A DNA stretch of 64,000 nucleotides, taken from assembly GCA_033557465.1 (NCBI GenBank), contig CM066031.1:1230801312-1230865311 (forward strand), read 5' to 3'. The stretch comes from Ichthyophis bannanicus. Lineage: Eukaryota > Chordata > Amphibia > Gymnophiona > Ichthyophiidae. Under the pieces are notes generated by a model. That model saw nothing but the letters and a program-made list of their open reading frames with translations. It had not been told where the DNA came from and ran no database searches. Position 1 is the stretch's first letter, and every line of letters starts with the position of its first letter. Positions 21,790-34,160 of the stretch are shown one piece after another. The position numbers and the translations under genes are program-made.

Positions 21790-24700
21790 TCAACTGCTCC
21801 TTTCTTCCACATATTCCCTCTCAACCACTTCCATACCCCCTCCCACCGTTTCTCCACTTGCCCCCCCCCTGCCCTTTTTCTCCCCCGTAATTTTGTACAT
21901 CAAATAAATTTCCGACATTCTTTTAGCATAACTATCCATAGTTGGTAGAATTGCTCTATTCCAGTGCCAGGCTATTTCACATCTGGCCACCGTCACACAG
22001 AACCAAATGATATTCCACTCCCCTTCCCACTGCCCATCCTTCTTCTGCAGGAGACACACTTCAGGAGACAGCGCTATTTTAGCTCCCATAATTCTATTAA
22101 TATTATCCCCAACTTTCCCCCAGCACTTTTTGTACCACAGGGCAGGACCACCACATATGTAACCATGTGCCCTCTTTACACTGTCTCCAACACTCATTCG
22201 TCTTCATAACCCCCGCTTTAGGAAGTCACTCCGGCGTGAGATATCACCTACTCAGCACCTTAAACCCATTCTCACGTAGCACCGTGGCAATTGTAAATTT
22301 AGCTATACCTCTCGCCACCTCCTCCCACTCCTCTACCCCCCATTCCACCCCCAAGTCCCTCTCCCACGCCTCCATATAGCTTAATTTTCCCTCTCCCCTC
22401 GCTATTAATCCTTTATAGATTCTGGAAATCATCCCCTTTTGCCCCATGGAACCCAGACATGCCCCTTCAAACAATTCCACTCCCTCTCCCCTATCCTGTC
22501 CTCTCTGCCTTTTTCGAATTAGCGACCCCATTTGTGCATACGCAAATCTGTTTCCTGCAATTGATAAATATTGCGAATACCCTCAAATACCCTTACCTCC
22601 TTCCCCACTAATATCTGCGACACCTGGCTCAATCCCTGCACCTCCCACCTCTGCAGGACTGTTCTACTCGGTCCCATCCCCTTTCCACAACACGCCTGGA
22701 GGGACATGGTGTGCGACCACTTCTTATCCCCCACCATCCTCTGCCTACTCTGTTGCCATACAGTTAACGTGTGTGCCACCATAGGGTTAGCCCCCCTCTC
22801 CCCCTTCCCCCCCCAGACTATCCGCTCTAGCTCTCCGGGGCAAAGTTCTGCTGCCTCCATCCTCACCCATTGCTTATTTGGCTCCCTTAGCCATGCGTAC
22901 ACTGCCCTGAGCTGCGCTGCCTTGTAATACAGTGTAAAATTTGGCACTCCCATCCCCCCTCCATCCCATGCACTTGTAGTGTCCGGGCCACCACCCTTGG
23001 CCTTCTACCCCCCCCCCCCCCATATAAATCCCTCCACTTGCTTCTGCACCCTCCTTAATACTCCTCTCGGTATCGCTATGGGTAGCACCTGGAAATAAAA
23101 CAGAAATTGAGGGAGCAACATCATCTTTACCACCACCATCCGCCCAAACCACGAGTAGTACCCCCTGCTCCAACCCCTCCTCAACTGAGACTGCACTTGT
23201 CCTAAAAGCTTTTTATAATTAAGTTCATATCCTCCAGGATCTTCCCCACCTGCACACCCAAATACCTAATCGCCCTCTTTGCCCACCGAAACAGAAAGCG
23301 CTGCTGCAACTCCCTCTGCTGATCCTCTTCCCCCACCACACCTAATATTTCTGACTTCCCCAGTTAATTCGAAACCCCGAGACCCTCCCATACTTCTGTA
23401 TCTCATCCATTAATGCTGGTAATGTCCCCCCTGGCTGTGTAATTGTTAGCAGGATATCATCTGCGAAGAGCGACATGCGATACTCTACTTGTCCTACTCT
23501 CACCCCCCTGATCTCTGGGCTCGCCCTTATCCGTGCTGCCAAGGGCTCCAGGGAGAGTGCAAACAGCAGGGGCGACAGCGGGCATCCTTGCCTCGTTCCC
23601 CTCCCCAGTGGGAAAAAACCTGAGTATCCTCCATTAACTCTCACACATGCCTTAGGACTTTCATAAAGTGCCTTTATCCACTTCACAAATTCTGTCCCAA
23701 ACCCCATGACCCCTAGTACCGAGAAACGGAATTTCCAAGACACTTGGTCAAATGCTTTTTCAGCATCTAGCGAGATCAGCAGAACGGGGTCAACCGAGCG
23801 CCTTGCTGCCCAAATCACATTGAGAACCTTTCGAATATTATCCGCCACCTGCCTCCCCGGTATAAAGCCTGCTTGGTCCTCGTGAACTAGCTTCCCTAAG
23901 ATTTTATTCAGCCTAGTCACTAGTATTTTCGCCAGCAGTTTCGCGTCATGATTTAACAGCGAAATTGGTCTATAGGATGCACAATCCTGCAGATCTTTCC
24001 CTTCCTTATGTATCAGGGTAATGCCTGCCCAGACCATCGTATCCGCCAACCTCTCCCCCCGGCGTGTGGCATTGAAAACTGCGATTAATGACTTGGTTAA
24101 CAGTCTCCCAAATTTCTTGTAGAAGCTTGCGGTCAACCCGTCCAAACCCAGGGCTTTCCCTAGCTTCATACCCTTAATTGCCCCTTGTACTTCCTCTTCT
24201 CTGATCTCCCTATCCAGATCCTCCTGCTCCCCTTCATCCAACCTTGGCAGCCCCACCTCACTCAGATAATTATTTATCACCCCCTCTGTTCCCTCTGCCT
24301 GGGCTGCATATAACTTCTGATAGAACGCTACAAATTCTTCTCTAATCTGGTGGTCCTCCTGCACTACCCCCCCCCCTCCCCTACCTCTAACCTGTAGGAT
24401 TCGATTCGATTCCTTTCTCTTTTTAGCTGCCGAGCCATATACTTCCCAGCTTTATTACCCCCTTCGAAAAAAATTCTGCCTCAATAACTGCATTCTGTGC
24501 CTTATTCGCCCCGCCTCCAACGCATTTAATTTAGCCCTCGTTTCCAAAACCGCTCCCCTAAACATTCTACTACCCCCCCTTTGCATCTTTCTCTTCCAAT
24601 TCCATTAGCTGACGCCTTAATTGCAGTTCCTGCTCCTCCTGCTCCCTTTTGATTCGCGCTCCCCATTTTACCAACACCCCCCTCACCACTGCTTTAAAAG

Positions 24701-25690
24701 CATCCCACACCACTCCCTCTTTTACCTCTCCCTTCCCATTCCATTCAAAATACTCCGGTATTAACTGTTCCACCTCTCGCACCACCCTCGTATCCTCCAA
24801 CAAGCCTTTATTGAGCTTCCAGTATTGCCCCCCCTTACTTTCCCCCCTCACCCTCACCTTCACCACCACTGGTGCATGGTCCGACCATGTAATGGGCTCA
24901 ATTTCACCACCCTTTATCCTTCCCGCCAACTCCTTCCCCACCCAGATAACATCTAACCGTGAATATGTCCCATGCACGGCTGAGGAGGAGGAAAACTGCC
25001 GCCTACCCGAGTTCATCAATCTCCATGCGTCTATCAAATCATTCTCTCTCACAAACCTATGATATCTCTGTCTATCCGCCCTCCGCCCTTCTCCCCTACC
25101 CGTCGCATCCCTCCCCACCTCCCAAGGCATGTTAAAATCCCCTCCACAGATCAGTGCTCCATCCCCCATTGCCACCACCTGCTTCTCCAAGTCTTCCCCA
25201 AACTCTTTTTGGGATCCCGTGGGCACATACACATTCACCACACAAAACCACTCCTCCCCAACTCTCACATGCAGCAACAGGTACCTCCCCCACCTTGTCC
25301 CTCATCACCGTCTGCACTTCCGTTTTGAGACCCCCTGTAATGAAAACCGCTACCCCCTCCCTTCTTCCTCTCCTTTAGGTTTGATGCGAAAATGCACTCC
25401 CTATATCCCCTCGGGCGTACTAACGCTTCATGCTTTCTCTGCAAATGTGTCTCCTGCACCATTACAATCGCTGCCTTGCGTCTTGCCATTTCTTTATACA
25501 ATTTTTGTCTCTTCCCTGATTGAGTTCAACCCTTTCACATTTAACGTTACAATTTTCAAAGCTTCCTCCAACCATGCTCCCCCCTTCCCTCCAACTCTCC
25601 CCCACCCCTCCTCCCCTTCCCCCCACCCCCCTCTCCTCCCCCTACCTCCCTTTCCTCCCCATCTGCCCCTCCCTACCTTAACCACCCCTC
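21790..25690 (-). pseudogene. L1-type ORF2: endonuclease and reverse transcriptase (broken)
   Basis: The endonuclease part starts at about 25560 (LKIVTLNVKGLN), then IVMVQETHLQRKHE, CGGDFNMPWEV and TWSDHAPVVV, with the family's catalytic E, D/N and SDH residues visible. Frameshifts lie near 25490 and 25280. RT is open at 23342-24364: GLDGLTASFYKKF, SYRPISLLNHDAKLLAKIL, DQAGFIPGRQVADNIR, LDAEKAFDQVSW and the intact catalytic box SLFADDILL. The C-terminal third (21790-23340) is split between frames. The order and motifs are those of Tx1/L1-clade LINEs. Confidence 0.9.
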
Positions 25691-26002
25691 ATTTAGCTCC
25701 CCCCGCTCCCCTCCCCCACCTCTTCTTCCCCCCCTTCCCTCCCCCTACCCTTCTTCTCCGATCCAGAGACTTAACTTCCACAGTGGTGACCTAGGATCGG
25801 ACCAACACCTGCTCCTATCCTACTTCCCCCTCTTCCCCATCTACCCCCACCCTCTCCCTCTGCCCCATTAACCCCTACCCCCCACCATTCCTTCCCTACC
25901 CTTCTACCCTCCCCCCCTCTTTCTTCGTTACTCAGTCCCTTCCCCCACAGCCTTTTCTTCACAGCAAGTTATCCAATTAGAGTCCATATGTCTTCTGCTG
26001 CT

Positions 26003-27051
26003 TCATCCTGCTTCATCTTCGATCTCCTGCACTCGCTGCCGCTCCTTGACCAGTCTTGCCAATCTCCTTCCTCCTTCTGCTACTCTGTGCCACTTCGAAC
26101 TCTCCGCCTTACTGCTGCTAGCGGTTTCGTCCGTTAGCTTATCCGGATTGGTAGCCTCCTCCGGCAAGTTTTCAGCTCCCAACTCTCTCAACGCTTTCCA
26201 AGCCTCTGCACTTGATTTTACTTTCCTCGACCGGCCTTGTACCGTAATCAACAGTCCAAACGGGTACAGCCACTTATATCTCAGGTCAGCCCTTCTCAAG
26301 TAGGCTGTGACCTCTTTTATCTCTCGTCTGCGCTGCAGCGTCCCCTGTGACAAGTCCTGGAACAATTCCAGTTTGTTTCCTTCCCACTGGACGTGTCTAA
26401 GCTTTCTCGCTGCTCCCAGTATTCGTTCTTTCATTTTATAGGAAGCCAGGCAAACTACAATGTCTCTCAGACGGTTTTCCCTTATGGGCCCCAGTCCTCT
26501 ATGCGCCCTCTCTATTTTCATCTGATTGTCTTCGTCTTCCGCTATGTGTTCGCCCCTTTTAGGATTTCTCCAAATATTTTCTGTACCACCGCTTCGCTGC
26601 TCCTATATCTGGGGACCTCCGGTACTCCCCGCACCCTAATGTTGCACCTTCTCGAGCGGTCTTCCAGATCTTCCATTTTTGCCTTCAGCTCCTCTTGTGC
26701 TTCCCGCATCACTTTCCATCCTTTCTGGATTTTCTCCACCGCTGCCCCATGTTGCTCCAGTTGATTCTCTGCATCTTCTATTCTCTCTCCCAACTCCGTG
26801 ATGTCTTGCTTGATTGTTTGCACAGCCTCCTTTAACTCATTTTTAACTCCTCCAATTTCTTCCTTTAGGTCCTCCTTCAGTTCCATAAGCCACTGCTTAA
26901 TTTTTTCTGCCATTCCCAAGCACTCCTCTACTTCCACCTCCTCCTCAGGCCCTGGCGTGAGGTCCCCCCTCAGCTTGCCCATCTTCTCGCCCTCTTTTCC
27001 ACCTCTCGCTGGCGCATATGGGGAGTGGAATTCTACCAATTTCTTCTTCAC
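26003..27051 (-). pseudogene. L1-type ORF1 protein (frameshifted)
   Basis: The N-terminal half has an acidic linker and a long coiled coil (EIGGVKNELKEAVQTIKQD ... ELKAKMEDLEDRSRR). It is followed by the L1 ORF1p RNA-recognition start CNIRVRGVPEVPR. The second half, in another frame from about 26535, has IERAHRGLGPIRENR, RDIVVCLASYKMKERIL and LFQDLSQGTLQRRRE, the RRM/C-terminal domain of the transposase_22 family. ORF1p coats LINE RNA as a trimer. One frameshift near 26530 separates the halves. An ATG upstream at about 27073 in another frame may be the original start. Confidence 0.88.
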
Positions 27052-27079
27052 TCCCCCGTCTCTTTGCTTTCTCCATTTT

Positions 27080-28094
27080 ATTTTGAGGCGGTTCCCCTTT
27101 ATCTACCTCCGCCTCCTTAACACTTTTTCTCTTCTCCCCTTCCTCTTGGGGTGCTGTTCAGGCGCTAGTTAGTACCTCGGCCTCTTCCCTCTGAGTATGG
27201 CACTGCTGACCTTCCTGCCGGGTTCTGTCTCGCTGTCAGTCCACTATTGATCGCTGTTGGTCCACTGCGTTCTCTCCCAATCTCAGCTCTCACTTACTGT
27301 TCCTTCTACAGCGCGGCCCGCTGCTGGGTTTTCTTTAGGGGCTATTCTTCTCTGCTGCTGTGCCGGTGCTTTGTTGACCCTGCCGCTCCCAAGGCATTCC
27401 GCTCACTCTCTCTCCTCTCCTTCTCCGCCGGCTGCGCCTCTTATTTTCAGCCTTCCTGCTGCCCACGTGGCCCTCTGCTGTTTTCTTCCGGGCCTTGCTG
27501 CACTCCACGTCCTCCTCTCCCCAATGGAGCTGCACAGCTTCCCGGGCCCGCAACTGCCCCGCCTCCAGCTCACCTCTGCTTTGCACCTCCTCCTCTCTCT
27601 GCCGCTCTGGATCGTCTGGTTCTTTCACGGGCTCCCGTCTTGTCTTCCCTCCTTGCTGTCGGGGCTCGTCGGCCCTCTCCACTCTCCCCGGACTTCTCTT
27701 GCTTCTCTCTGAAGGCTGCGGGGACAAGCCGCGACTCGCAGCCACTTCCTGCCCTGGTGCAGGATCTTCTCACTCTCTCTCCAGCTCTCCTCTCGAACTG
27801 CACTCCACGATCCTCCCCTTGCTCTCGCTGTCCCCGCTGCCTCCACTGCCGCAAGTCTTCCCACCATGTGGCTCAGCGGCCCTTCTCCTCTCTCCGCCGC
27901 GATTCTTACGGCTGGGAGGAATCGCTGTCCACTCTCTCTCCTTTGCTATTTGGGGGCTTTACTGCCTCACTACCTCCAGCTTTCCACACCGCCTCACTTC
28001 ATTTTATGCTCTATTTTTTTGCCTTTTGACAGGCTGTGGCGACGGAGCTTGTCTAGCTCGCCACCATCCGAACCGCTGACGTCACCGGAAGTCC
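27080..28094 (-). promoter_or_regulatory. L1-type 5' UTR / internal promoter
   Basis: About 1 kb rich in CpG between the element's 5' end and ORF1. At the extreme 5' end, on the element strand, lie adjacent ACTTCCGG (ETS-type site, 28085-28092) and TGACGTCA (CRE, 28077-28084). No TATA box is seen. This layout suits an internal, TATA-less RNA polymerase II promoter starting at the element's first base. The many C/T-rich plus-strand open frames here are shadows. Confidence 0.6.
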
Positions 28095-28105
28095 CAGGCT
28101 GGTAA

Positions 28106-28737
28106 TTTTAAGGCCATTTCAAACATTCTTTTCTTTTAGCCAAAGTAACTGAAAAGGATATTTTGAGGCTTATGATTATTCACAAATGCCTGAATATCCT
28201 GGCTTTAAGAAGATCTGTTTAAGAGCAGGAAATGGAAGACGCACACTTGGTCACATTCTTCTTTAGGTGGGTTTTGCATGAGCAATAGGGAGTGTTCATC
28301 TGCATCTGTCTGAATGTGCACAATTTTAAGTATATATACACCTTGGGGTCAATTTTGGAAGAAACCACTTCTGCATATAAAATGCTGTTTGATGCATAGA
28401 CAAGCAAGTAAAGAGATAAATCAAAGGGAATTTAAGAATGTCACACACACACACACACTGCCTTCCTGAAAGTTCTGCACAATTTAAAAGGGAAAGAGAT
28501 GCAAACCAGTTAACAACTGCAAAACACCACATAGACCTTTACTGTGATGATTATTTACTGTAGAACAGTTTTTCTGAACCAAATACACCAATAATATAAA
28601 AGTAATTCAATGGAAAATTCCATTTTATATATTATAAGTGAGCGTCATTGGCAGAAACAGCTTTTAATTTTTTTTTAAACACACAAAATGCACCGTTTCA
28701 CAATAAAATTGTTTAACACAAAGAGATTAGGCCTTAC
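28106..28737. other. MRS2 downstream intron, no element recognised
   Basis: Includes an (AC)8 run at 28442-28459 and otherwise unique-looking AT-rich sequence next to the exon donor. Confidence 0.5.
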
Positions 28738-28855
28738 CTCTTCAAATGAGGATTCTAAATTCATACCGAACGCTACTCCCATTAATCCGAAGAGAGAGAG
28801 AGAGAAGGTCCCCATGGTCAACTGCAAGTTCAACCTCATCATGACATTGCGATGG
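28738..28855 (-). CDS. MRS2: MRS2 magnesium channel, exon coding TM1 and the GMN motif
   Basis: Read on the minus strand, this 118-bp exon follows an acceptor (aattttag, ending at 28856) and ends at a consensus donor (GAG|GTAAGG, GT at 28737-28736). It codes SHRNVMMRLNLQL followed by a hydrophobic span and FGMNLESSFEE. The Gly-Met-Asn triplet closing the first membrane helix is the signature of the CorA/MRS2/Alr1 magnesium-channel family and forms part of the selectivity entrance. The exon ends on a codon boundary. The remaining C-terminal exon, with the second helix, was not found in 1-28737 and probably lies left of the window. A short purine run (agagagagagaga) lies inside the exon and codes Leu/Ser residues. 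Confidence 0.95.
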
Positions 28856-30141
28856 CTAAAATTGGACAATACAAAGTAAACTCAAAAACATTACTCAGCA
28901 TTTGCCATAAAACTGCTTGAAAGCTGACGCTGTAAAAATAAACAGTCAGCCAAAAATATTATTTTGAACACTTCCTTTCGCATCAAAACAAGTAATAACG
29001 ACAAAACATTAGTATGAATTTCAGCCAGATGGCCTTAAATCAGTGTCTTTTAAACTGGGGTCACAGCACACTAGTCAACCACAGATTGCCACTGACTGGA
29101 TCACAATCTGACCCTGCACCCATTTTCCGCTGTTTCGGGCTTGGGAAAGGAAGGATAGCATGTGGGTGCACTTTACTGCAGGTCTTTGGGTCCATGTGGC
29201 TCTTAGGAGGCTGGAATCAGCTATTCACAAAATCAGCAAGCAGAACGAAGTACAGACACAGTGCATCTCAAAGCAACAGGGTCAGGAGTTGAAAGGAATG
29301 TAGGAGGAGTCAGAGAGAGCAATGAGAACTGGGAAAGGAAGTAGGTAAAAATGAATAATGAGGCTTCAAGGAATAATGAGATCTCAAGGAAAAAACAAAG
29401 GTGTTTGAAAACATGAAGCACCATTATATTTTTATAATGAATGATATCTCTATTATTAGTCTATTATCTGCTGCCGATAATTTCTCCAATATGATCCATT
29501 TGCCATGAAGACTGGCACATATACCTTATATACGCATGTATAAGTCGACAGGCAATTTTGAGCCCAAAAAGTTAGCATAAAACTACATGGTCTCGGGCAT
29601 AAGCAGAGAACAAAATTTAACGAGTCGTTTCTACTTCCCTTCACTTATCTCTTCCCCTCCTCCCAGGAGTCCAGCATCAACCCTTCCCTACCCTCCTCGA
29701 GCTCAGTGCAGCATATGCTGTCTCTGATCTTTGCCTCCTCGATGAAGATGGGCGGTAGTTGATGTGCTTAAGCACATGTAGAAACCTTTAGGGTTTTGCC
29801 TTACCTGGGCATCAGAGATCTCTAGTGGCTCTATTGAACTACTTAGGTAATGTGACTTTTTATGCCACCCAGCATTTCCCGAATATGAGAGCTCTCTCCT
29901 GACCAGTGAAGTAATGGTAGGAGGAGACCCCTCAATTGGAAGGAAATCTAACTGGCATAAAGATTAGCTCAAAGGTAATTTCCTGTCTTCGGCTGGGTAA
30001 GGAATGCACAACAGTCACTGGTTTTCCCAGCTCCACAGCCAGTTCACTATAAGGGAGGAAGGAAAGTCTTTGGTTAAGTCATCCAGTGAACAAAAAGCAA
30101 TGGCAACAAGGGCAAATTAGGCCACTGTACTACAATTGGTT
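28856..30141. other. MRS2 intron, no element recognised
   Basis: No gene. A short stretch at 29530-29600 (cgcatgtataagtcgacagg) looks like an interspersed repeat word, but I cannot classify it. Confidence 0.45.
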
Positions 30142-32242
30142 TTAACCCTTTCATACCTGGTGGTTCCATTTGGAACCCAAGTAGTTTTCTTGTAAAAACT
30201 GAGTGGGGATTAAAACCAGTAAACATCAGAAGTAATTTTCTTACTTACTATCATCATAATAAAATACTATATCCAGTTTAGAGTCACTAACTTACTAGGT
30301 GGCGCCACTGGCTGTGCTTTTGTTTTGGTAGCCATTTTGAAGTTTTACTGCATTCTAGTGTTAAATTTTAATGTTCTGAAGGCTTCACTGCATCAGGAAA
30401 ATTCTCTCAAGTCAAACAGATATTGTTTTCCCTTTCTGCCAGTTTTATCACAATTTTTTGTTGAAACAGTTGTTGAATGAGACAGTTTTGTAGTTGGTTC
30501 CATTTGGAACCATTGATACTTAGTGGTTGTTGCATGTTACTGCAGAAATGGTGGTTTGTAATACTTAGTGATGTTTACCACATAGCAGTTATTAAGATTT
30601 AAATTTGAAATTTATATGTTATCTGCTAATTAAGTAGTAATCTAGTAGTAATTCAGTTACATTCTGAAATTTGTTGAATGTTTGATGCAGGCAAAATGAT
30701 GGATTGTGATATGCATCGCAGACAAAATAGAAAAGGAAAAGTGGAATTTCAGCTTGTCTTGTTCCCAGATGCTGACATTTCTGAACCTGAGTGTGATGAA
30801 GAGGATCCAGAGATGGAAAATAATATGGATGAGTTGAGCGATGATCTTCCATTATCAACAGGGATCATGCAAAGCAGAAAGATCATGATGTTGCTGGTGT
30901 AGATGATGATGATGATGATGATGATGATAATGTTCCATTGAACAGATTATTCAAAAAGAAATCAAAATCAAAAGATGCAGTCATGTTTCGATGGAGGAGA
31001 ATAAAGCCAAAAGTCACCTCCGATCCAATCTGGTTGGGAAAACTTTCTGATCCACCCGAGGAGGAAGAGCCTCCAATAAAATACTTTCACAGATTTTTTT
31101 CCAGTGAACTTATTGAGCACATTGTGATTCAGACCAATTTACTTGCAGTTCAGTGTGTGTCCTCATTTAGAACAGTAGAAATCGAACAATACTGTGGAAT
31201 GTTGTTGAAGATGGGCCTGGTTCCAATGCCCAGTTATAAATGCTACTGGTCAGAAGAACTCTGTTTTCCACCTGTTGCAGACGTTATGAGTCAAAATCGT
31301 TTTACCGACATCAACAAGTTTTTGCACTTCAACGACAACACCAAGGCCGTCACTGACAGAAATGACCCTTTGTATGATAGATATTTTAAAGTTCGTCCTC
31401 TTCTGGATTTCATTCGAGAGGCTTACCTAAAGGTTGACGTGGAAGAAAAGCAGAGCATTGATGAGCAGATGATACCAAACAAAGGCAAAAACCACTTGAG
31501 GCAATACCTTCCAAAGAGGCCTAAGAAATGGGGCTTCAAAGTATTTGCTAGATGCGGGGTCAGTGGTGTGACATATGACTTTCATTTCTATGACGGCAAG
31601 GCTCCTGTTGTGCAGAAAAGCTGTGGATTTCAACCAGGAGACTGTTATGAAATTATGCGAGACACTGCCTAGCACTCAGAATTTCAAACTGTACTTTGAT
31701 AACTACTTCACTTTTCTGGAGCTTCAGCTGATGCTAAAGGAACAGAGCATCCTATCTACTAGGACAATGCGGTGCAACAGGATCAGAGGATGCATTATGA
31801 AAACGGAAAAAGAACTAAAGAAAAAAGGACGAGGATCCAGTGATTTTATGGTTGATGAAAACTCTGGTTTGTCAGTAGTTCGTTGGTATGATAATTCAGC
31901 TGTTCAGCATTCATCAACACTGAGATCAGTTGATCCAATTTCTATGATTAAGCGCTGGGACAAGAAACTGCATGCCTGTGTTGATGTGCCCTGTCCAGCT
32001 GTTGTTCGAGACTACAGTCAGAATATGGGAGGTGTAGATCTCTTTGCTTATGGCTCTATATCGCACTGACCATCGCAGTAAGAAATGGTACCGTAGAATA
32101 TTTTACTGGGGCCTTCATCTTGCGGTTGTGAATGGATGGTTGCATTACAGACGTCACTGTGAGCAGAAATCTATACCAAATTCTCGAGTGTTCTCACCCC
32201 TTCAGTTTGTTATCAGCGTTAGTGAGTCGCTGATCAAAGAAA
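30142..32242 (+). mobile_element. piggyBac-family DNA transposon, 5' part
   Basis: Starts at TTAA (30142-30145) followed by CCCTTTCATACCTGGTGG, the usual piggyBac pattern of a TTAA target and a CCC(T/A)TT terminus. The word ggttccatttggaacc occurs near the end (30164) and again at 30498. The transposase gene follows. A DIRS derivative cuts the element at 32243. The same gene appears to resume for about 20 bp at 37817-37836. The 3' terminus was not found. Confidence 0.85.
30678..32242 (+). pseudogene. piggyBac transposase (several frameshifts)
   Basis: An acidic N-terminal region (DADISEPECDEEDPEMENN, then a GAT repeat) precedes the DDE_Tnp_1_7 domain: YFHRFFSSELIEHIV, QNRFTDINKFLHFND, SIDEQMIPNKGK with the first catalytic Asp, LYFDNYFTFLELQ with the second, and NMGGVDLF with the third. 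The tail continues in another frame as YRRIFYWGLHLAVVNGWLHY. Frameshifts lie near 30890, 31650 and 32050, the last looking like a deletion of a few bases just after GGVDLF. The enzyme cuts and pastes at TTAA. This copy is inactive. Confidence 0.9.
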
Positions 32243-32514
32243 GCACACTTACTTACCTGTAACAGGTGATCTCTGGGAACAGCAGGAATAAGTCTTCACA
32301 TATGGGTACGTCAGTACCGACGGAGTCTGCACGGGAACGCTCCCCAGCGTCCAATTAAAACGCTTTTGGGAGCATCCCACCACGCCTGCGTGCTGCCTTC
32401 CCGCCTTTCCCAACTGCCTCTCCTCAGTTAAGTTTTAAAGCTGAGAGAAAGAGAGAGAGAGAGGGGAAAGATAGAGATAGAGAAATACAACTCCTAGGGG
32501 AGGTGGGTGGGTTG

Positions 32515-32620
32515 TGAAGACTTATTCCTGCTGTTCCCAGAGATCACCTGTTACAGGTAAGTAACTGTGCTATCTCCAGGAACAAGCAGGAATGTGTCTT
32601 CACATATGGAGACTCCCAAG
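32515..32620. repeat. ICR of DIRS copy 3
   Basis: gaagacttattcctgctgtt, then acctgttacaggtaagtaac (inverse of the left tip) meets tgctatctccaggaacaagc (inverse of the right tip). The junction reads as in copies 1 and 2. Confidence 0.85.
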
Positions 32621-33380
32621 CTAAGATGCCTGGAGGAGTCCCAGCATGTTGCGAATCTGAAAAAGGTCATGCTATTCGACAGAACCTCAGGCATCCTGGG
32701 GATGGAGGGTAGGAGTTGGACTAAAAAGATGTGCTATGGAACAGCTGGGCCAAACAGGACGCCTAGATAGGAGACCCTGTGTGGATAATATCTAGTAGTA
32801 AATACTGAACTGCAATATACCCATATGGACCTCACCTGGTGGTATTGAAAAATGTTTATGGAGGTTCATATGTATCTGCTAATATGAACCAGCAGAATAT
32901 TCTCAAGGAGTACCTCAATGTAGAGCAGAGGTAAATAAACTATGCAAAAGACAGGTTGAGGTCTGAACCCTTAGGGCGAGAAAAAGTCCCAGGGGAAACT
33001 GGGGTAGTTCAATGAGGCAGGACTTTTGCGGGAAAACGCGGAAGTCCCTATTAGATAAGCCTGAAGCTCTTTTGACCTTAAAGAGACATAGTTCTTATAG
33101 GAGAAGAGGGGCTTTGAAGATCCCTATATCCGATAACAAAGAAGGACAGAAGTATGAGGCATTGTAGCCTCCTATTTTCTGAAGATTCAGAATGTCCTTC
33201 CTAATTGAAGTCACTTAGGAAAAAAGATGGTACATGGAGGGCTGCAGATGTACCTAAACTGAAGGTTATGGTGGAAAACCCCTTTAACTACCACAGGGAA
33301 GTGGTTGTTTATGTAGAACCCTAAGCATGCTGGAGCAGCATTGAAAGGGATAGTGACTATCTGTCGGGCCGTATAGGAAA

Positions 33381-33382
<2 letters not shown>

Positions 33383-33455
<73 letters not shown>

Positions 33456-33839
33456 TAAACCTAGGCAGATAGAAAAAAGTATGTAGATACATATCCACCT
33501 ACTATCATATATTGCTATATCTATCGATCGATATATATATATATAAATATATATATAGATATATATATATATAAATATATATATAGATATATATATATAT
33601 AATATATATATAGATATATATATATATATATATATATAAATATATAGATAAATATATATATAGATATATATATAGATAAATATATATATATAGATAAATA
33701 TATATATATATAGATAAATATATAGATATATAGATATATAGATATATAGATATATAGATATATATATATAGATAAATATATAGATATATAGATATATATA
33801 TATATATATATAGATAAATATATAGATAAATATATATAT

Positions 33840-33887
<48 letters not shown>

Positions 33888-33895
33888 ATACAGAT
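33383..33895. repeat. Complex AT/GATA microsatellite
   Basis: (AT)n at 33383-33430, (GA)n to 33454, unique sequence to 33530, then TATATAGATA-type repeats and (GATA)n at 33840-33888. Long open frames of Ile/Tyr/Ser repeats here are artefacts of the repeat. Confidence 0.9.
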
Positions 33896-34063
33896 ATAAC
33901 TATTTATATGAATATATAGATATACAGTATTATAGGCACAGACATGCATATGTCTATATACATGTATACATATATATATACCCATGTCCCCACATAGGGA
34001 TATGTGGAGAGAGAAAGATTCATCTAATAACAAGAAGGGAAATACCTGCTTGAGATGTTTAGA

Positions 34064-34160
34064 GAATCCATTTATTTATTTACATTCTCTTATATACCGC
34101 GCTATTCTGCATCAGTGCGGTTTACATTGAACAAACTGAAATTACATTGAACAGGGTATT
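34064..34160 (-). repeat. L2/SINE-type 3' tail
   Basis: tttatttatttacattctct, tatataccgcg and gtgcggtttacattgaacaa are the inverse of the accgc..gcggtatata tail of L2-mobilised repeats. Confidence 0.55.

Larger units (their letters stand above)
21404..28094 (-). mobile_element. Full-length L1/Tx1-type LINE with target-site duplication
   Basis: A 6.7-kb minus-strand element with a GC-rich 5' UTR (27080-28094), ORF1 (26003-27051), ORF2 with apurinic-like endonuclease and RT (about 21790-25690), and a 3' UTR ending in poly(A) (poly-T at 21405-21416). The 11-bp sequence caggctggtaa flanks it at 21393-21403 and 28095-28105, a clear target duplication typical of target-primed reverse transcription. 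Both ORFs have frameshifts, so the copy is dead but structurally complete. Confidence 0.92.

Noticed and set aside
25129..25794. A Pro-rich 221-codon plus-strand frame
   Set aside because: It is the shadow of the LINE endonuclease frame and of a purine-rich stretch on the opposite strand.
27247..28079. Long C/T-rich plus-strand open frames (260 and 194 codons)
   Set aside because: They lie antisense in the GC-rich 5' UTR of the L1-type element and show no domain.
28675..28869. A small stand-alone 64-residue protein gene
   Set aside because: The central residues are an MRS2 exon with matching splice sites and phase. The flanking residues are intron translation.
33383..33430. A replication origin or matrix attachment site in the AT-rich tract
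   Set aside because: AT richness comes from simple repeats only. Nothing else supports such a role.
33521..34033. A 170-codon minus-strand open frame of Ile/Tyr/Ser repeats
   Set aside because: It is the translation of the TATATAGATA/GATA microsatellite and has no protein-like composition.
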